Assembly (NCBI GenBank): GCA_900541245.1
Contig: UQIS01000014.1
Span: forward strand, 1 to 47,753
Length of the DNA: 47,753 bases
Reading direction: 5' to 3'
Source of the DNA: an uncultured Collinsella sp.
GTDB taxonomy: Bacteria; Actinomycetota; Coriobacteriia; Coriobacteriales; Coriobacteriaceae
The position numbers and the translations under genes were made by a program. Below, piece after piece: positions 15,743-24,536 of this stretch (the stretch's first letter is position 1; each line of letters opens with the position of its first letter). Below the pieces are notes generated by a model. That model was not told the DNA's origin. It ran no database searches and worked only from the letters and a program-made list of their open reading frames with translations.

Positions 15743-17941
15743 CTAGCCAACAGTATCGTCAGGCGTGGGCGAGGGGTCGGGAGTGGGCGTAGGCGTAGGC
15801 GTAGGCGTGCCACCATCGCCGCCGGTCGAACCACCAGTGGAGCCGCCCGTCGAGCCACCGGTCGTACCGGTGCCGCCGGTTGTGTCGCCGCCCGTGGTCT
15901 CGGTGGGCGTGGTCGTCGTGGTAGTTGTTGTGGTGGTTTCCTCTTCGTCCTCGTTCTCGTCCTTGTCGTCGTTCTCCGTCTTCTTGGAGTTGTTGGTGCC
16001 GTAGAACTTCCAGACGCTGTTGTTCTTGTAGGTGGGCGCCGTTCCGGTCGCAAACTCCTCGCGCTCGGTACCGGTCAGAACGGTGTTCATAAACCGCTTA
16101 AAGACAGGCAGGTTGGTGCTGTCGCCCAGCAGGTCTGTGCCGTATTTTTGGATGGGAATCTCGCCCGCGGAATAGCCGGTCCACAGGGCGCACGCCAGCT
16201 GCGGGGTATAGCCGCAGAACCACAGGTTGGTGGTGTTGTCGGTGGTGCCCGTCTTGCCGGCATAGGGCTGGTTGACGCTCAGGGCGCCGGCAGCACCCGT
16301 ACCGCCGCCCTTCATGACGCCGGACAGAACATCGGTGACCGCGGCGGCCTCGCCCTCGGTAAGCACCTGTGAGGGATTGTCCGTGTGCTGGTACAGCACC
16401 GAACCGGTACGAGAGTCAATCTCGGTGATGGCGATCGGCTGGCGATAGTAGCCGCCGTTGGCAAACGTCGCGTAGGCGGCGGCCATCTCGAGCGGCGAGA
16501 TCGAGCCGGTGCCGAGGGTCATGACGGGAACGTCCTCGATGTTGTCCTTGGCGGGATCGATGCCGAGCTTTTTGACGAGCGAGATGATCTTGCTGTTGCC
16601 GACGGCTTCCGCCACCTGGATGTAGCCGGTGTTGGAGGAGTACGCCGTTGCCTGCTTAAGCGTGATGTTGCCATAGCTATGGTTGGCGTAGTTTTGGACC
16701 TCGGTCGTGGTGCCCTTGGCCTTGAGCGGCGAGTTGCAGTTGAGGGTGACGTTGGGGTTCATGCCGTTTTGGATGGCAGTTGCCAGCGTAAAGGCCTTAA
16801 AGGTGGAGCCGACGGGACGCTTGGCCGTGGCATGGTTTACGTGGTTCTCGTCGGCGTTGTAGTCGTAGCCACCCACCATGCACTTGATGTAGCCGGTCTT
16901 GGGGTCGACGACGACCATGCCCATGTCCAGGCCGTCGAGTGAGAGCGTGTCGAGCTGCTCGCGGACGGCATTCTCTGCCACCTGCTGCATCGTGGGGTCG
17001 ATGGTGGTCTTGACGGTCAGGCCGCCCTTAAAGAGCACGTCGGTCGAGAACTCCTGCTCCAGCAGCTGCTTAACATAGGCGACAAAGTAGGGCTGCGAGT
17101 ATACGTCGACGCCGCTGCCCGAAATCTCGGTCACGTTGAGGGTGATGGGCTCGGCCTGTGCGGCATCGTGCTCCTCCTGCGTGATGTGGCCCAGGCGCAA
17201 CATGTTGTCAAGGACCTTGTTGCGACGGGACAGCGCCAGGTCGGGGTTGACCGTGGGGTCGTACTGCGAGGGTGAGTTAGGAAGGCCGATCAACAGTGCG
17301 GCCTCGCTCAGGGTGAGGTCGGCGGCGCTCTTGGACAGATAGGTTTCGGCTGCGGCCTCGATGCCGTAGGCGCCGTGGCCGTAGTAGATGGTGTTGAGGT
17401 ACATCATGAGGATCTCGTCTTTGGAGTACATGTCCTCCATCTTGACGGCGATGTAGGCCTCGCGCACCTTACGCTCGATGGTCGAGTCGAACTGCTCCTC
17501 CTGCAGAATGGTGTTGCGCACCAGCTGCTGGGTGATAGTCGAGGCGCCTTCGTGCCCGCCGCCGAGGGTTGCCACCGCAGCACGCGCGATACCCCACAGG
17601 TCGATACCGCCGTGCTCGTAGAAGCGCTCGTCCTCGACGTCAACGGTGCCCTGCAGCACGTAGGGGGAGACCTCGTCCTTGGTGATGGACTTGCGGTTTT
17701 GCGTGTAGAAGCTCGCGATCTTGTTGCCGTTGCAGTCGACGATCTCGGTGGGCTCGCTCACCAGATACGCGTTGGCGTCGGTGTAGTCGGGCAGATCGGA
17801 CAGCCAGCGGTTGACGTTGCCGACCATGCCGATGCCAAATGCCACGCCCGCGATAAGCAAAAAGCCCAAAAACGAGAGCAGGATTATGGGCAGAGCATGC
17901 GTCTTTGAACGGCTGCGTCCCTGTCGTTGGCGAGGACCCAT
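15743..17941 (-). CDS. Bifunctional penicillin-binding protein, glycosyltransferase 51 + transpeptidase
   Basis: This 732-residue class A PBP polymerises and cross-links peptidoglycan outside the membrane. Order: membrane anchor about residues 17-40; GT51 domain with catalytic Glu103 in EDERFYEHGGID and GASTITQQLVRN at 132-143; transpeptidase with SxxK (S379-TFK), SxN (S435-SN) and KTGT (563-566). Residues about 655-732 are a low-complexity tail of acidic, poly-Thr, GGST and PT repeats. I chose ATG 17941 because GGAGG lies just upstream; a longer reading frame starts at 18064 but lacks such a site. Confidence 0.95.
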   Translation of the reverse strand: MGPRQRQGRSRSKTHALPIILLSFLGFLLIAGVAFGIGMVGNVNRWLSDLPDYTDANAYLVSEPTEIVDCNGNKIASFYTQNRKSITKDEVSPYVLQGTVDVEDERFYEHGGIDLWGIARAAVATLGGGHEGASTITQQLVRNTILQEEQFDSTIERKVREAYIAVKMEDMYSKDEILMMYLNTIYYGHGAYGIEAAAETYLSKSAADLTLSEAALLIGLPNSPSQYDPTVNPDLALSRRNKVLDNMLRLGHITQEEHDAAQAEPITLNVTEISGSGVDVYSQPYFVAYVKQLLEQEFSTDVLFKGGLTVKTTIDPTMQQVAENAVREQLDTLSLDGLDMGMVVVDPKTGYIKCMVGGYDYNADENHVNHATAKRPVGSTFKAFTLATAIQNGMNPNVTLNCNSPLKAKGTTTEVQNYANHSYGNITLKQATAYSSNTGYIQVAEAVGNSKIISLVKKLGIDPAKDNIEDVPVMTLGTGSISPLEMAAAYATFANGGYYRQPIAITEIDSRTGSVLYQHTDNPSQVLTEGEAAAVTDVLSGVMKGGGTGAAGALSVNQPYAGKTGTTDNTTNLWFCGYTPQLACALWTGYSAGEIPIQKYGTDLLGDSTNLPVFKRFMNTVLTGTEREEFATGTAPTYKNNSVWKFYGTNNSKKTENDDKDENEDEEETTTTTTTTTTPTETTGGDTTGGTGTTGGSTGGSTGGSTGGDGGTPTPTPTPTPDPSPTPDDTVG
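15781..15922. repeat. Short tandem repeats coding the PBP tail
   Basis: Runs of GTAGGC (15787-15806), imperfect 12-mers around 15826-15870 and GTNGTN units around 15909-15935 encode Pro-Thr, Gly-Ser-Thr and Thr-rich repeats of the PBP C-terminus. Such tracts are prone to in-frame length change. Confidence 0.8.
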
Positions 17942-18103
17942 ATATTGACCTCCAGGTATGTCGTGCCGGACGGTGGATGTGCCGTCGGGGCAGGATGGAC
18001 ATAAGTTATTACACGATAAACCAAACGGGGCGCGCGAGGCCTCGTGTATGCTGGAAGACGGCATTTTTCAGAGTGAATGCATACCTTGGTAAGGAGTTTG
18101 CCG

Positions 18104-20074
18104 ATGGCGATTCGGACGATGGGGCCGAGCGGACAATACGAGACTGGATTGGATGCTGCCGGTGCGGCGCTGCCCGAGCTGCTGGCGCCGGCGGGCGGGC
18201 TCGACCAGATGCTTGCGGCCATCGCTGCGGGTGCCGATGCCATCTATGCGGGGTTGGGCGGCTTTAACGCCCGTGTGAGCGCCCATGGCTTTACGGATAA
18301 CGAGTTTGCGCGCGGCTGCGCCGTGGCGCATGCCCATGGCGTGCGTGTGTACGTAACGCTCAACGTGTTCGTGTTTGACGATGAGTTGTCCGACGCGGTG
18401 GCGTTGGGAGCTCATGCACTGGAGCTGGGCGCCGATGCTTTGATTGTCGCCGATGCCGGGTTGGCCTGCGCGCTGCGCGCGGCGATTCCCGGGGTCGAGA
18501 TTCACCTGTCCACGCAGGCGGGCGCTCATAGCGAGGGTGCCGTGCGGCTTGCCGCCGATGAGCTGGGGGTCGAGCGCGTGACGACGGCACGCGAGCTGAC
18601 GGTCGACGAGATTGCGGCGCTATGTGCCACGGGCGTGCCCATCGAGGTATTCTGCCACGGTGCGATTTGTATCGGCTATTCGGGGGCGTGCGAGTTCTCG
18701 GCCCTGCGGCGTGGGCGCTCGGCGATGCGCGGCGACTGCACGCAGCCGTGCCGTCTGGCGTACGACCTGGTGGACGAGGCGGGACAGAGCGTTGTCGCCG
18801 TCGAGGGAGATCGCCTGCTGTGCCCGCGCGACTATCTGGGTATTGCGCATCTGCCCGAGCTTGTAGATACCGGCGTGGCGTCGCTCAAGATCGAGGGGCG
18901 CATGAAGAACCCCGATTACGTATTCAACGTGGTGCGGGTGTGGCGCCGGGCGCTCGATATGCTGCGCGACGGCGCGTGGGACCCCGGTGCCGTGGAAGAG
19001 CTTGAACGCGAGCTGGGAAGGTCGTTTAACCGTGGGTTTACCGATGCGTACCTGCGAGGGCGTTCGGGTGCCGAACTGATGAGCTTTGAGCGCGCAATTA
19101 ACCAGGGCGTGCGCGTGGGGCGCTTGGTCGCTGTGGGCCACGAAGAGGTGACCGTTGAGCTCGATGCCGCCGTGGCGGCGGGTGACACGCTCGAGATTCG
19201 GTTCTATCCGGGTGCCGACGCGCGTCCCGATGTGCCCAAGCGCTGGCCGCAGGTGCCCTGCCCGGTGGATGCCGCAGCGGGGAAGCGCGTCGTCGTGCAT
19301 TGCAAGCGTAAGGTGGACACGGGCTGCGAGGTGTACCTGATTCGCAGCGCCGGCGTGTTGGATCAGACGGCGGCGGTGTTGGAGCGCATGCGGGCCGAAG
19401 CGGATGCGGTCGTGCCTGCTGCTCGCGCCGTTGAAGTGCTGCCGTTTGAGGGCTCCGTTGTCGCTGGCGATGTGCCGGCGGCGGGACTGGCGGAGTCGGC
19501 AGAGCAGGGGGCTTTGGCTCGTATGTTCTTTGCCTGGGAGCTGATGGATGCCGACCCGTGTGACGAGCTCGACCTGTCCGATGCGACCGTGGTGCTCGAT
19601 GAGGTCTGTCGCGGGGGCGACGTCGAGCGGACCCGCTCGCTGATGCAGCGTGCCGGGCGTGTGGTCTGCCGCAATTTGGGACAGGCTGCGATGGCGCGTG
19701 AGTTGGGCGTGGCGTTTGATGTGGCGGCGCCAGTGTTTTGCGCCAACCGGGCCACGCTTGTCTGGCTGCGTGGGCTTGGTGCGGGCCGTGTGTATGTGCC
19801 AGCCGAGTTGCTCGCCAACGACGCTGAGCGCGTTGCCGAGCTTGCCGCTTGCCCCGGTGTCTTGGGGCCTGTCGACGCCGGCCATCCCGAGCTCATGGCG
19901 TGTGAGCATTGCCTGCTCACCGCCGAGGGGCCTTGTGCCACACAGGCAACGGGCTCGGTCCATTGCCGTGACTGCTCGCGTCGTCGGCAGACGCGCTATT
20001 TGGTCGAGCGCGACGGTACGCGTCTGCCGGTCGCTGTCGACGCATGCGGCAGGACGAGGATTTTCCTGTCGTAG
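18104..20074 (+). CDS. U32 family protein (peptidase U32 / RNA hydroxylation-type)
   Basis: This 656-residue protein opens with PELLAPAGGLDQMLAAIAAG and GADAIYAGLGGFNAR, the start of the U32 TIM-barrel domain. The cysteine signature spans EVFCHGAICIGYSGAC to RGDCTQPCR (about 180-215), matching iron-sulfur ligands known in RlhA, TrhP and UbiU/V. A second Cys cluster (CEHC, HCRDC) lies near the C-terminus. Some relatives hydroxylate rRNA or tRNA; the old collagenase label is doubtful. I chose ATG 18104 with AAGGAG at 18091. It is divergent from the PBP gene. Confidence 0.88.
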   Translation: MAIRTMGPSGQYETGLDAAGAALPELLAPAGGLDQMLAAIAAGADAIYAGLGGFNARVSAHGFTDNEFARGCAVAHAHGVRVYVTLNVFVFDDELSDAVALGAHALELGADALIVADAGLACALRAAIPGVEIHLSTQAGAHSEGAVRLAADELGVERVTTARELTVDEIAALCATGVPIEVFCHGAICIGYSGACEFSALRRGRSAMRGDCTQPCRLAYDLVDEAGQSVVAVEGDRLLCPRDYLGIAHLPELVDTGVASLKIEGRMKNPDYVFNVVRVWRRALDMLRDGAWDPGAVEELERELGRSFNRGFTDAYLRGRSGAELMSFERAINQGVRVGRLVAVGHEEVTVELDAAVAAGDTLEIRFYPGADARPDVPKRWPQVPCPVDAAAGKRVVVHCKRKVDTGCEVYLIRSAGVLDQTAAVLERMRAEADAVVPAARAVEVLPFEGSVVAGDVPAAGLAESAEQGALARMFFAWELMDADPCDELDLSDATVVLDEVCRGGDVERTRSLMQRAGRVVCRNLGQAAMARELGVAFDVAAPVFCANRATLVWLRGLGAGRVYVPAELLANDAERVAELAACPGVLGPVDAGHPELMACEHCLLTAEGPCATQATGSVHCRDCSRRRQTRYLVERDGTRLPVAVDACGRTRIFLS

Positions 20075-20122
20075 GTGTTCGGCCGCGCCGTTTTGTTATC
20101 ATATGAGAGTTTATGGACTTCC

Positions 20123-20149
20123 AGCACCGCCGTATCCGGCGAGGGTGCT
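20123..20149 (+). other. Hairpin in the tyrS 5' region
   Basis: AGCACC-GCCG (20123-20132), loop TATC, CGGC-GAG-GGTGCT (20137-20149), ending 8 nt before the tyrS Shine-Dalgarno. It is too small for a T-box and lacks T-box motifs; it may affect translation initiation. Confidence 0.45.
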
Positions 20150-20170
20150 ATAGCAAAAGGAGGATACCCA

Positions 20171-21382
20171 ATGCTGTCTGTCGACGAGCAAATGCGTATC
20201 ATCACCTCGGGCGCCGCGCAGATCGTCCCCGAGGCCGACCTTCGCAAGAAGCTTGAGAAGGGCGAGCCCCTCAACATCAAGCTCGGCGTCGATCCCACCA
20301 GCCCCGACCTGCACTTGGGACATGCCGTGCCCCTGCGCAAGATGCGTCAGTTCCAGGACCTGGGCCACAACGTCACCCTTATCATCGGTAACGGCACCGC
20401 GCTGATCGGCGATCCTTCGGGCAAGAATTCCACCCGTCCGCAGCTTTCGCAGGAGCAGATCGAGGCCAACGCCGAGACCTACGTGAGCCAGGCCATGAAG
20501 ATCCTGGATCCCGAGAAGACCACCATCGTGCACAACGGCGACTGGATCCTTTCGATGGACCTGGCCGGCCTGCTGCAGGTGTGCTCCAAGTTCACCGTCG
20601 CCCGCATCCTTGAGCGCGATGACTTTACCAAGCGCTACCAGTCTCAGACGCCGATCGCCCTGCATGAGTTCCTGTATCCCGTGATGCAGGCCTTCGACTC
20701 CGTGCAGATCAAGGCCGACGTGGAGATGGGCGGCACCGATCAGCTCTTCAACCTGCTCGCCGGCCGTGAGCTCATGGAGAAGATGGGCATGGAGCCCCAG
20801 ATCGCGCTCACCATGCCGCTGCTCGAGGGCACCGATGGCGTGCGCAAGATGTCCAAGTCCTACGGCAACTACATCGGCCTGACCGACGCCCCCAAGGATA
20901 TGTTCGGCAAGACCATGTCCATCCCCGACGAGATGATCGGCAAGTACTATCGTCTGGCCAGCTCGCTCACCCCTGCAGAGGTCGACAAGATCGACGCTGC
21001 CCTGGCCGATGGTTCTGCCGACCCCTACGAGCTCAAGCGCGCTCTGGGCCGCGACCTGTGCGACACCTACCACGGCGCCGGTGCCGGCGACGAGGCTCAG
21101 GCCGAGTTCGACCGCGTGTTCAAGGAGGGCCAGCTCGCCGACTTCCCCGAGGAGCACGTTGAGCTGACTGTTAACGACGAGGGCCAGATCTACCTCGCCG
21201 GCCTGCTCAAGGACTTGGGTCTTTCGGCGAGCGCCGGCCAGGCTCGTCGCGATATCGACGGTGGCGGTGTCAAGATCAACGGCAAGGCCGTGGCTCCCAA
21301 GAGCTATAACATCGATCCCAGCGCCCTCAAGCTGGGCGACACCCTCTCCGTAGGCAAGCGCAAGGGCTTCAAGTTGGTCTAA
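20171..21382 (+). CDS. tyrS: Tyrosyl-tRNA synthetase
   Basis: This 403-residue class I synthetase charges tRNA-Tyr. HLGH (48-51) is the HIGH motif, KMSKS (226-230) the second ATP loop, and EMGGTDQLFNLLAGRELM lies between. A C-terminal S4-like RNA-binding domain (LSASAGQARRDIDGGGVKIN) covers about 335-403. It resembles the TyrZ-like subgroup more than the short E. coli form; that is judgement by eye. ATG 20171 follows AAAAGGAGG; a longer upstream frame has no better site. Confidence 0.96.
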   Translation: MLSVDEQMRIITSGAAQIVPEADLRKKLEKGEPLNIKLGVDPTSPDLHLGHAVPLRKMRQFQDLGHNVTLIIGNGTALIGDPSGKNSTRPQLSQEQIEANAETYVSQAMKILDPEKTTIVHNGDWILSMDLAGLLQVCSKFTVARILERDDFTKRYQSQTPIALHEFLYPVMQAFDSVQIKADVEMGGTDQLFNLLAGRELMEKMGMEPQIALTMPLLEGTDGVRKMSKSYGNYIGLTDAPKDMFGKTMSIPDEMIGKYYRLASSLTPAEVDKIDAALADGSADPYELKRALGRDLCDTYHGAGAGDEAQAEFDRVFKEGQLADFPEEHVELTVNDEGQIYLAGLLKDLGLSASAGQARRDIDGGGVKINGKAVAPKSYNIDPSALKLGDTLSVGKRKGFKLV

Positions 21383-21409
21383 CGAGCGAGTTGACCTCAC
21401 AAGTGCAAT

Positions 21410-21446
21410 AAGGCCGCAGCCGGGAATCCCGACTGCGGCCTTTTTT
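21410..21446 (+). terminator. Intrinsic terminator of tyrS
   Basis: AAGGCCGCAG (21410-21419) pairs with CTGCGGCCTT (21433-21442), with an inner CGGGAATCCCG helix, then a T-run. Confidence 0.93.
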
Positions 21447-21531
21447 GGTTACGACGATCCCTTGGGGACGGAGGGGTCATTTGGCGGTGCCGTTAAGCGG
21501 AAGGGGTGTTAGCGGGACTTTCTTTTGGGCA

Positions 21532-21587
21532 TACAATGGCTATTGGCTTGCTGCGGTGAAGGTCTGTCCGCTCCGCAGCTGTTTTTC
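21532..21587 (+). promoter_or_regulatory. ade promoter -10 and attenuator-like hairpin
   Basis: TACAAT (21532-21537) is a good -10 hexamer; the -35 is weak. About ten bases into the predicted transcript, GCTGCGG (21550-21556) pairs with CCGCAGC (21573-21579) and is followed by TGTTTTTCT, the form of an intrinsic terminator inside the leader. It is not a recognisable purine riboswitch. Confidence 0.45.
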
Positions 21588-21606
21588 TACGGTTAAAGGA
21601 GTATGT

Positions 21607-23427
21607 ATGTCCGTTGAGGTCATGAGGACTGTGATCGAGGCCGCCGAGGGCCGCGTGCCCGTCGACACGCTGTTTACCAATGCGCAGATCGTCGACGTGT
21701 ATGGCCAGCGTGTGGCGCCCGGTAGCGTTGCCGTCAAGGACGGTGTGATCGTCGGCGTGCTCTACGATGGTCGCGACGATGCCGCTGGTACCTACGAGGC
21801 AACTGAGGTCATCGACTGCCAGGGTCGCTATCTCGCTCCCGGTTTTATTGACGGGCATCTGCATATCGAGTCTTCGAACATCCGTCCCGCCGAGTATGCT
21901 CGCATGGCCGCGACGCGCGGTACTACCACCGCCATTGCCGACAGCCACGAGATTGCCAATGTTGCCGGTCTCGACGGCTTGCGCTTTATGATCGAGGATG
22001 GCCGCCGCGCACCCATCTCCATCAAGTACATGATGCCTTCGTGCGTGCCCGCGCTGCCCGACGAGCAGGCCGGTGCCGTTATTTCGGCTGCCGATATGCA
22101 GGCGTTTTTTGCCGAGCATCCAGGCGATGTCTTTGGACTGGGCGAAATGATGAACCTGCCGGGCGTCTTTATGGCCGACCCCGAGACCTGTGCTCGCATC
22201 GATGCTGCCAACCAGACGCCGTCCAAGCAGGTCGACGGCCATGCGCCGCTCGTTGCCGGTAAGGACCTCAACGCCTATGCCGCAGCGGGCATTATCGCCG
22301 ACCACGAGTCGACGATTCCCGAGGAGGCGCTCGACAAGCTATCCCGCGGCATGTATGTGATGCTGCGCGAGGGTACGTGTAGCCACGACCTGGCCAACCT
22401 GTCGCCGATGCTGCTGGAGAACCCCGCCCGTGCCCGCCGCTGCTGCTTTGCGACCGACGACCGTGCTCCCTCCGACGCGCTTTCGACCGGTATGATCGAC
22501 AATGCCTGCCGCGTAGCGATTGAGGCCGGTATTGACCCCGTGGTTGCCATCTCTATGGCGTCCCTGTCCACAGCCGAGGCGTTTGGCCTGGACCACGGTT
22601 GCCGCGACCCGCACGAGCTGCGTGGTGCGATTGCCCCGGGCAAGCGTGCTGACCTGCTGGTGCTCAATGACTTGACGTTTGCCACGGCTCCGCATCGCGT
22701 ATATGCCGCCGGTGCTCTGGTGGCGCAGGACGGCACCTTTGTGGGCGAGATTGCACCCGAGATGGCCGAGGTTGCGGCCCTTGCCGACGAGCTGCGCGCT
22801 TCCGTTAAGCTGCCGAAGCTATCGCTCGACGTGTTCGACTATGCCTTTAAGCCAGGTGAGGCCGTGATCGACGTGGTGCCGGGCAAGGCCATCACGGGTG
22901 TGGCTCGCCCCGAAAGCGCCGAGGGCCTGCGCCGCATTATGCTTATCGAGCGCCATGGCCGCGGCGTGTCGCTGCAGGCCGAGGGCACCGATGGCGATGG
23001 TCCCGCTGGCCTGGGCCTGGTCGGCAAGCATATCGGTCGCGGCTGGGTGCGTGGCTTCACCATCACCGGTGGTGCCATTGCCTCCACGATCGGCCACGAC
23101 TCGCACAACGTGTGCGTGGTGGGCGACAACGCTGCCGATATGATGGCTGCTGTTGAGGCCGTGGGCCAGGGCGGTCACGTACTGGTGCGCAACGGCGAGG
23201 TCGTGGCGCGCATTCCGTTGGCGCTCGGTGGCCTTATGAGCGAAGGCACGGCCGAGGACGTTGCCGCGCAGCACGACGACTTTATGGTTAAGGCGCGCGC
23301 CATGGGTATTGAGCCGCCGCTCGACCCCATCATGGGCATCATCTTCCTGCCCCTGCCGGTCATCCCGACGCTCCGCATCCGCCCCGAGGGCATGTTCGAC
23401 GTCACGACCTTCACCTACGCCGACTAG
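21607..23427 (+). CDS. ade: Adenine deaminase
   Basis: This 606-residue amidohydrolase converts adenine to hypoxanthine and ammonia in purine salvage. Metal-binding motifs are visible: PGFIDGHLHIESSNI near residue 80, ADSHEIANV near 115, and FGLGEMMN near 178. The long C-terminal domain typical of Ade is present (HDSHNVCVVG near 498). I chose ATG 21607 with AAAGGAG at 21595. A short leader with a terminator-like hairpin precedes it. Confidence 0.95.
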   Translation: MSVEVMRTVIEAAEGRVPVDTLFTNAQIVDVYGQRVAPGSVAVKDGVIVGVLYDGRDDAAGTYEATEVIDCQGRYLAPGFIDGHLHIESSNIRPAEYARMAATRGTTTAIADSHEIANVAGLDGLRFMIEDGRRAPISIKYMMPSCVPALPDEQAGAVISAADMQAFFAEHPGDVFGLGEMMNLPGVFMADPETCARIDAANQTPSKQVDGHAPLVAGKDLNAYAAAGIIADHESTIPEEALDKLSRGMYVMLREGTCSHDLANLSPMLLENPARARRCCFATDDRAPSDALSTGMIDNACRVAIEAGIDPVVAISMASLSTAEAFGLDHGCRDPHELRGAIAPGKRADLLVLNDLTFATAPHRVYAAGALVAQDGTFVGEIAPEMAEVAALADELRASVKLPKLSLDVFDYAFKPGEAVIDVVPGKAITGVARPESAEGLRRIMLIERHGRGVSLQAEGTDGDGPAGLGLVGKHIGRGWVRGFTITGGAIASTIGHDSHNVCVVGDNAADMMAAVEAVGQGGHVLVRNGEVVARIPLALGGLMSEGTAEDVAAQHDDFMVKARAMGIEPPLDPIMGIIFLPLPVIPTLRIRPEGMFDVTTFTYAD

Positions 23428-23432
23428 TCATC

Positions 23433-23481
23433 GGGGACGTTCTTAAACGACTAGTCGTTGGGGACACTCTTTGGCGGGCTG
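23433..23481. repeat. GGGGAC-family intergenic repeat, partial copy
   Basis: Two GGGGAC cores (GGGGACGTTCTT and GGGGACACTCTTTGG) flank the perfect palindrome AACGACTAGTCGTT. Related sequence occurs at 24439-24531, and fragments at 21465 and 37931. Confidence 0.75.
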
Positions 23482-23566
23482 CCTGACGTCGCGACCGTGG
23501 GGCCTCTGGCGCGCGTGAGCTATTTGCTAGGTCCTTGTAACGTTTGCGCCCGCGGAGTCTTATTTG

Positions 23567-23626
23567 AGCTCCCTTTGGGTACGGTGATTTTGGATATACG
23601 TCCGATTCCATCAAGCCCGAAGGGAG
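23567..23626 (+). promoter_or_regulatory. Stem that sequesters a Shine-Dalgarno
   Basis: AGCTCCCTTTGGG (23567-23579) pairs with CCCGAAGGGAGCT (23616-23628), one G-U pair, across a loop of about 36 nt. The right arm contains the AAGGGAG ribosome site of the HAD gene starting at 23634. If transcription starts upstream of 23567, translation would be occluded. Confidence 0.5.
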
Positions 23627-23633
23627 CTTTTCT

Positions 23634-24428
23634 ATGTTTAAACTGATTGCATCCGATATGGACGGCACACTGCTTGACGAAAACGGCCAGGTGCCTCCCG
23701 AGACCTACGAACTGATTCTGGCGCTACACGAGCATGGCGTGCATTTCGCTGCATCGTCAGGTCGTCGCTACGATCGCCTGTGCGAGTTCTTTGCGCCCGT
23801 TCGCGACAAGATGGACTTTGTCGCCGCTAACGGCGCCCAAGTCTACGCCGACGGTAAGATGGTAGACCGTGAGGTGTATTCCCACCTGGCGATTCGAAGG
23901 CTCGCCCAAGCCGTCAGGACGTTTCCCAATCTGCATCTTGCGCTCTTTGACCGAACCAAGTCCTTCCTGCTCGATGACGAGTGCAAGTTCGTGCGTGAGG
24001 TCGATAAGGACCTTCCCAATGCCGAGCGCATTTGGGAGCTGCCCGATCCCAGCGTAAATATCATCAAGGCGAGTATCTTTTGCGATGACTGTGCCGTTAT
24101 GGACAGTGCCTACGTACTGCAGCGCGAGCTTGGCCAGCTCTTTACCTTTGCGCCTTCTGGAAACGCATGGATCGATGCCATGCAGCCCGGTGTGTCGAAA
24201 GCCTCGGGAATCGAGCAGCTCATGGAGCACTATGGCGTCGAACGCGACGAGGTCATGGCGTTTGGCGACTCGATGAACGACTACGAGATCATTCGCTTTG
24301 TCGGCACGGGCTGCGCGATGGAAAACGCGCGTCCCGCGCTCAAAGCGGTGGCCGATCGCGTGGTGGGTTGTAATCGCGACCACGCCGTCCAGCAGGAGCT
24401 CCGTCGCGTGCTGGAGAGTCTCGCTTAA
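23634..24428 (+). CDS. Cof-type HAD-IIB family phosphatase
   Basis: This 264-residue cytosolic HAD phosphatase has the four motifs: DMDGTLLDE at residues 8-16, SSGR near 41, the conserved Lys in QPGVSKASGI near 185, and MAFGDSMNDYEII near 208. The C2B-type cap lies between motifs II and III. Members hydrolyse sugar phosphates, flavin or pyridoxal phosphates; substrate cannot be read from sequence. Its ribosome site lies in a predicted stem. A second family member faces it from the right. Confidence 0.93.
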   Translation: MFKLIASDMDGTLLDENGQVPPETYELILALHEHGVHFAASSGRRYDRLCEFFAPVRDKMDFVAANGAQVYADGKMVDREVYSHLAIRRLAQAVRTFPNLHLALFDRTKSFLLDDECKFVREVDKDLPNAERIWELPDPSVNIIKASIFCDDCAVMDSAYVLQRELGQLFTFAPSGNAWIDAMQPGVSKASGIEQLMEHYGVERDEVMAFGDSMNDYEIIRFVGTGCAMENARPALKAVADRVVGCNRDHAVQQELRRVLESLA

Positions 24429-24429
24429 T

Positions 24430-24531
24430 CCGGCAGCTGGGGACGTTCCTTTTCTGCCGGCAGTGGGGGACAGTCCTTGCAGCTTTTTCGCGAAGACTGT
24501 CCCCAACGACTAGTCATTCAAGAACGTCCCC
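24430..24531. repeat. Nested GGGGAC palindrome between convergent HAD genes
   Basis: The outer arms are GGGGACGTTC (24439-24448) and GAACGTCCCC (24522-24531). The inner arms are GGGGACAGTC (24466-24475) and GACTGTCCCC (24495-24504). CCGGCAG/CTGCCGG (24430-24436/24454-24460) can form an alternative hairpin. AACGACTAGTCATT (24505-24518) matches the palindrome in the copy at 23433. It fills the gap between convergent genes and probably terminates both. Confidence 0.85.
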
Positions 24532-24536
24532 AATGG

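Noticed and set aside
15787..15806. CRISPR-like repeat at the PBP 3' end
   Set aside because: The GTAGGC units are 6 bp with no spacers and encode Pro-Thr repeats in frame.
20075..20170. T-box riboswitch upstream of tyrS
   Set aside because: The gap is under 100 nt and has only one small hairpin, without the T-box sequence or an antiterminator.
21447..21606. Purine riboswitch upstream of ade
   Set aside because: No three-way junction or conserved loop words were found; only a simple hairpin with a T-run is present.
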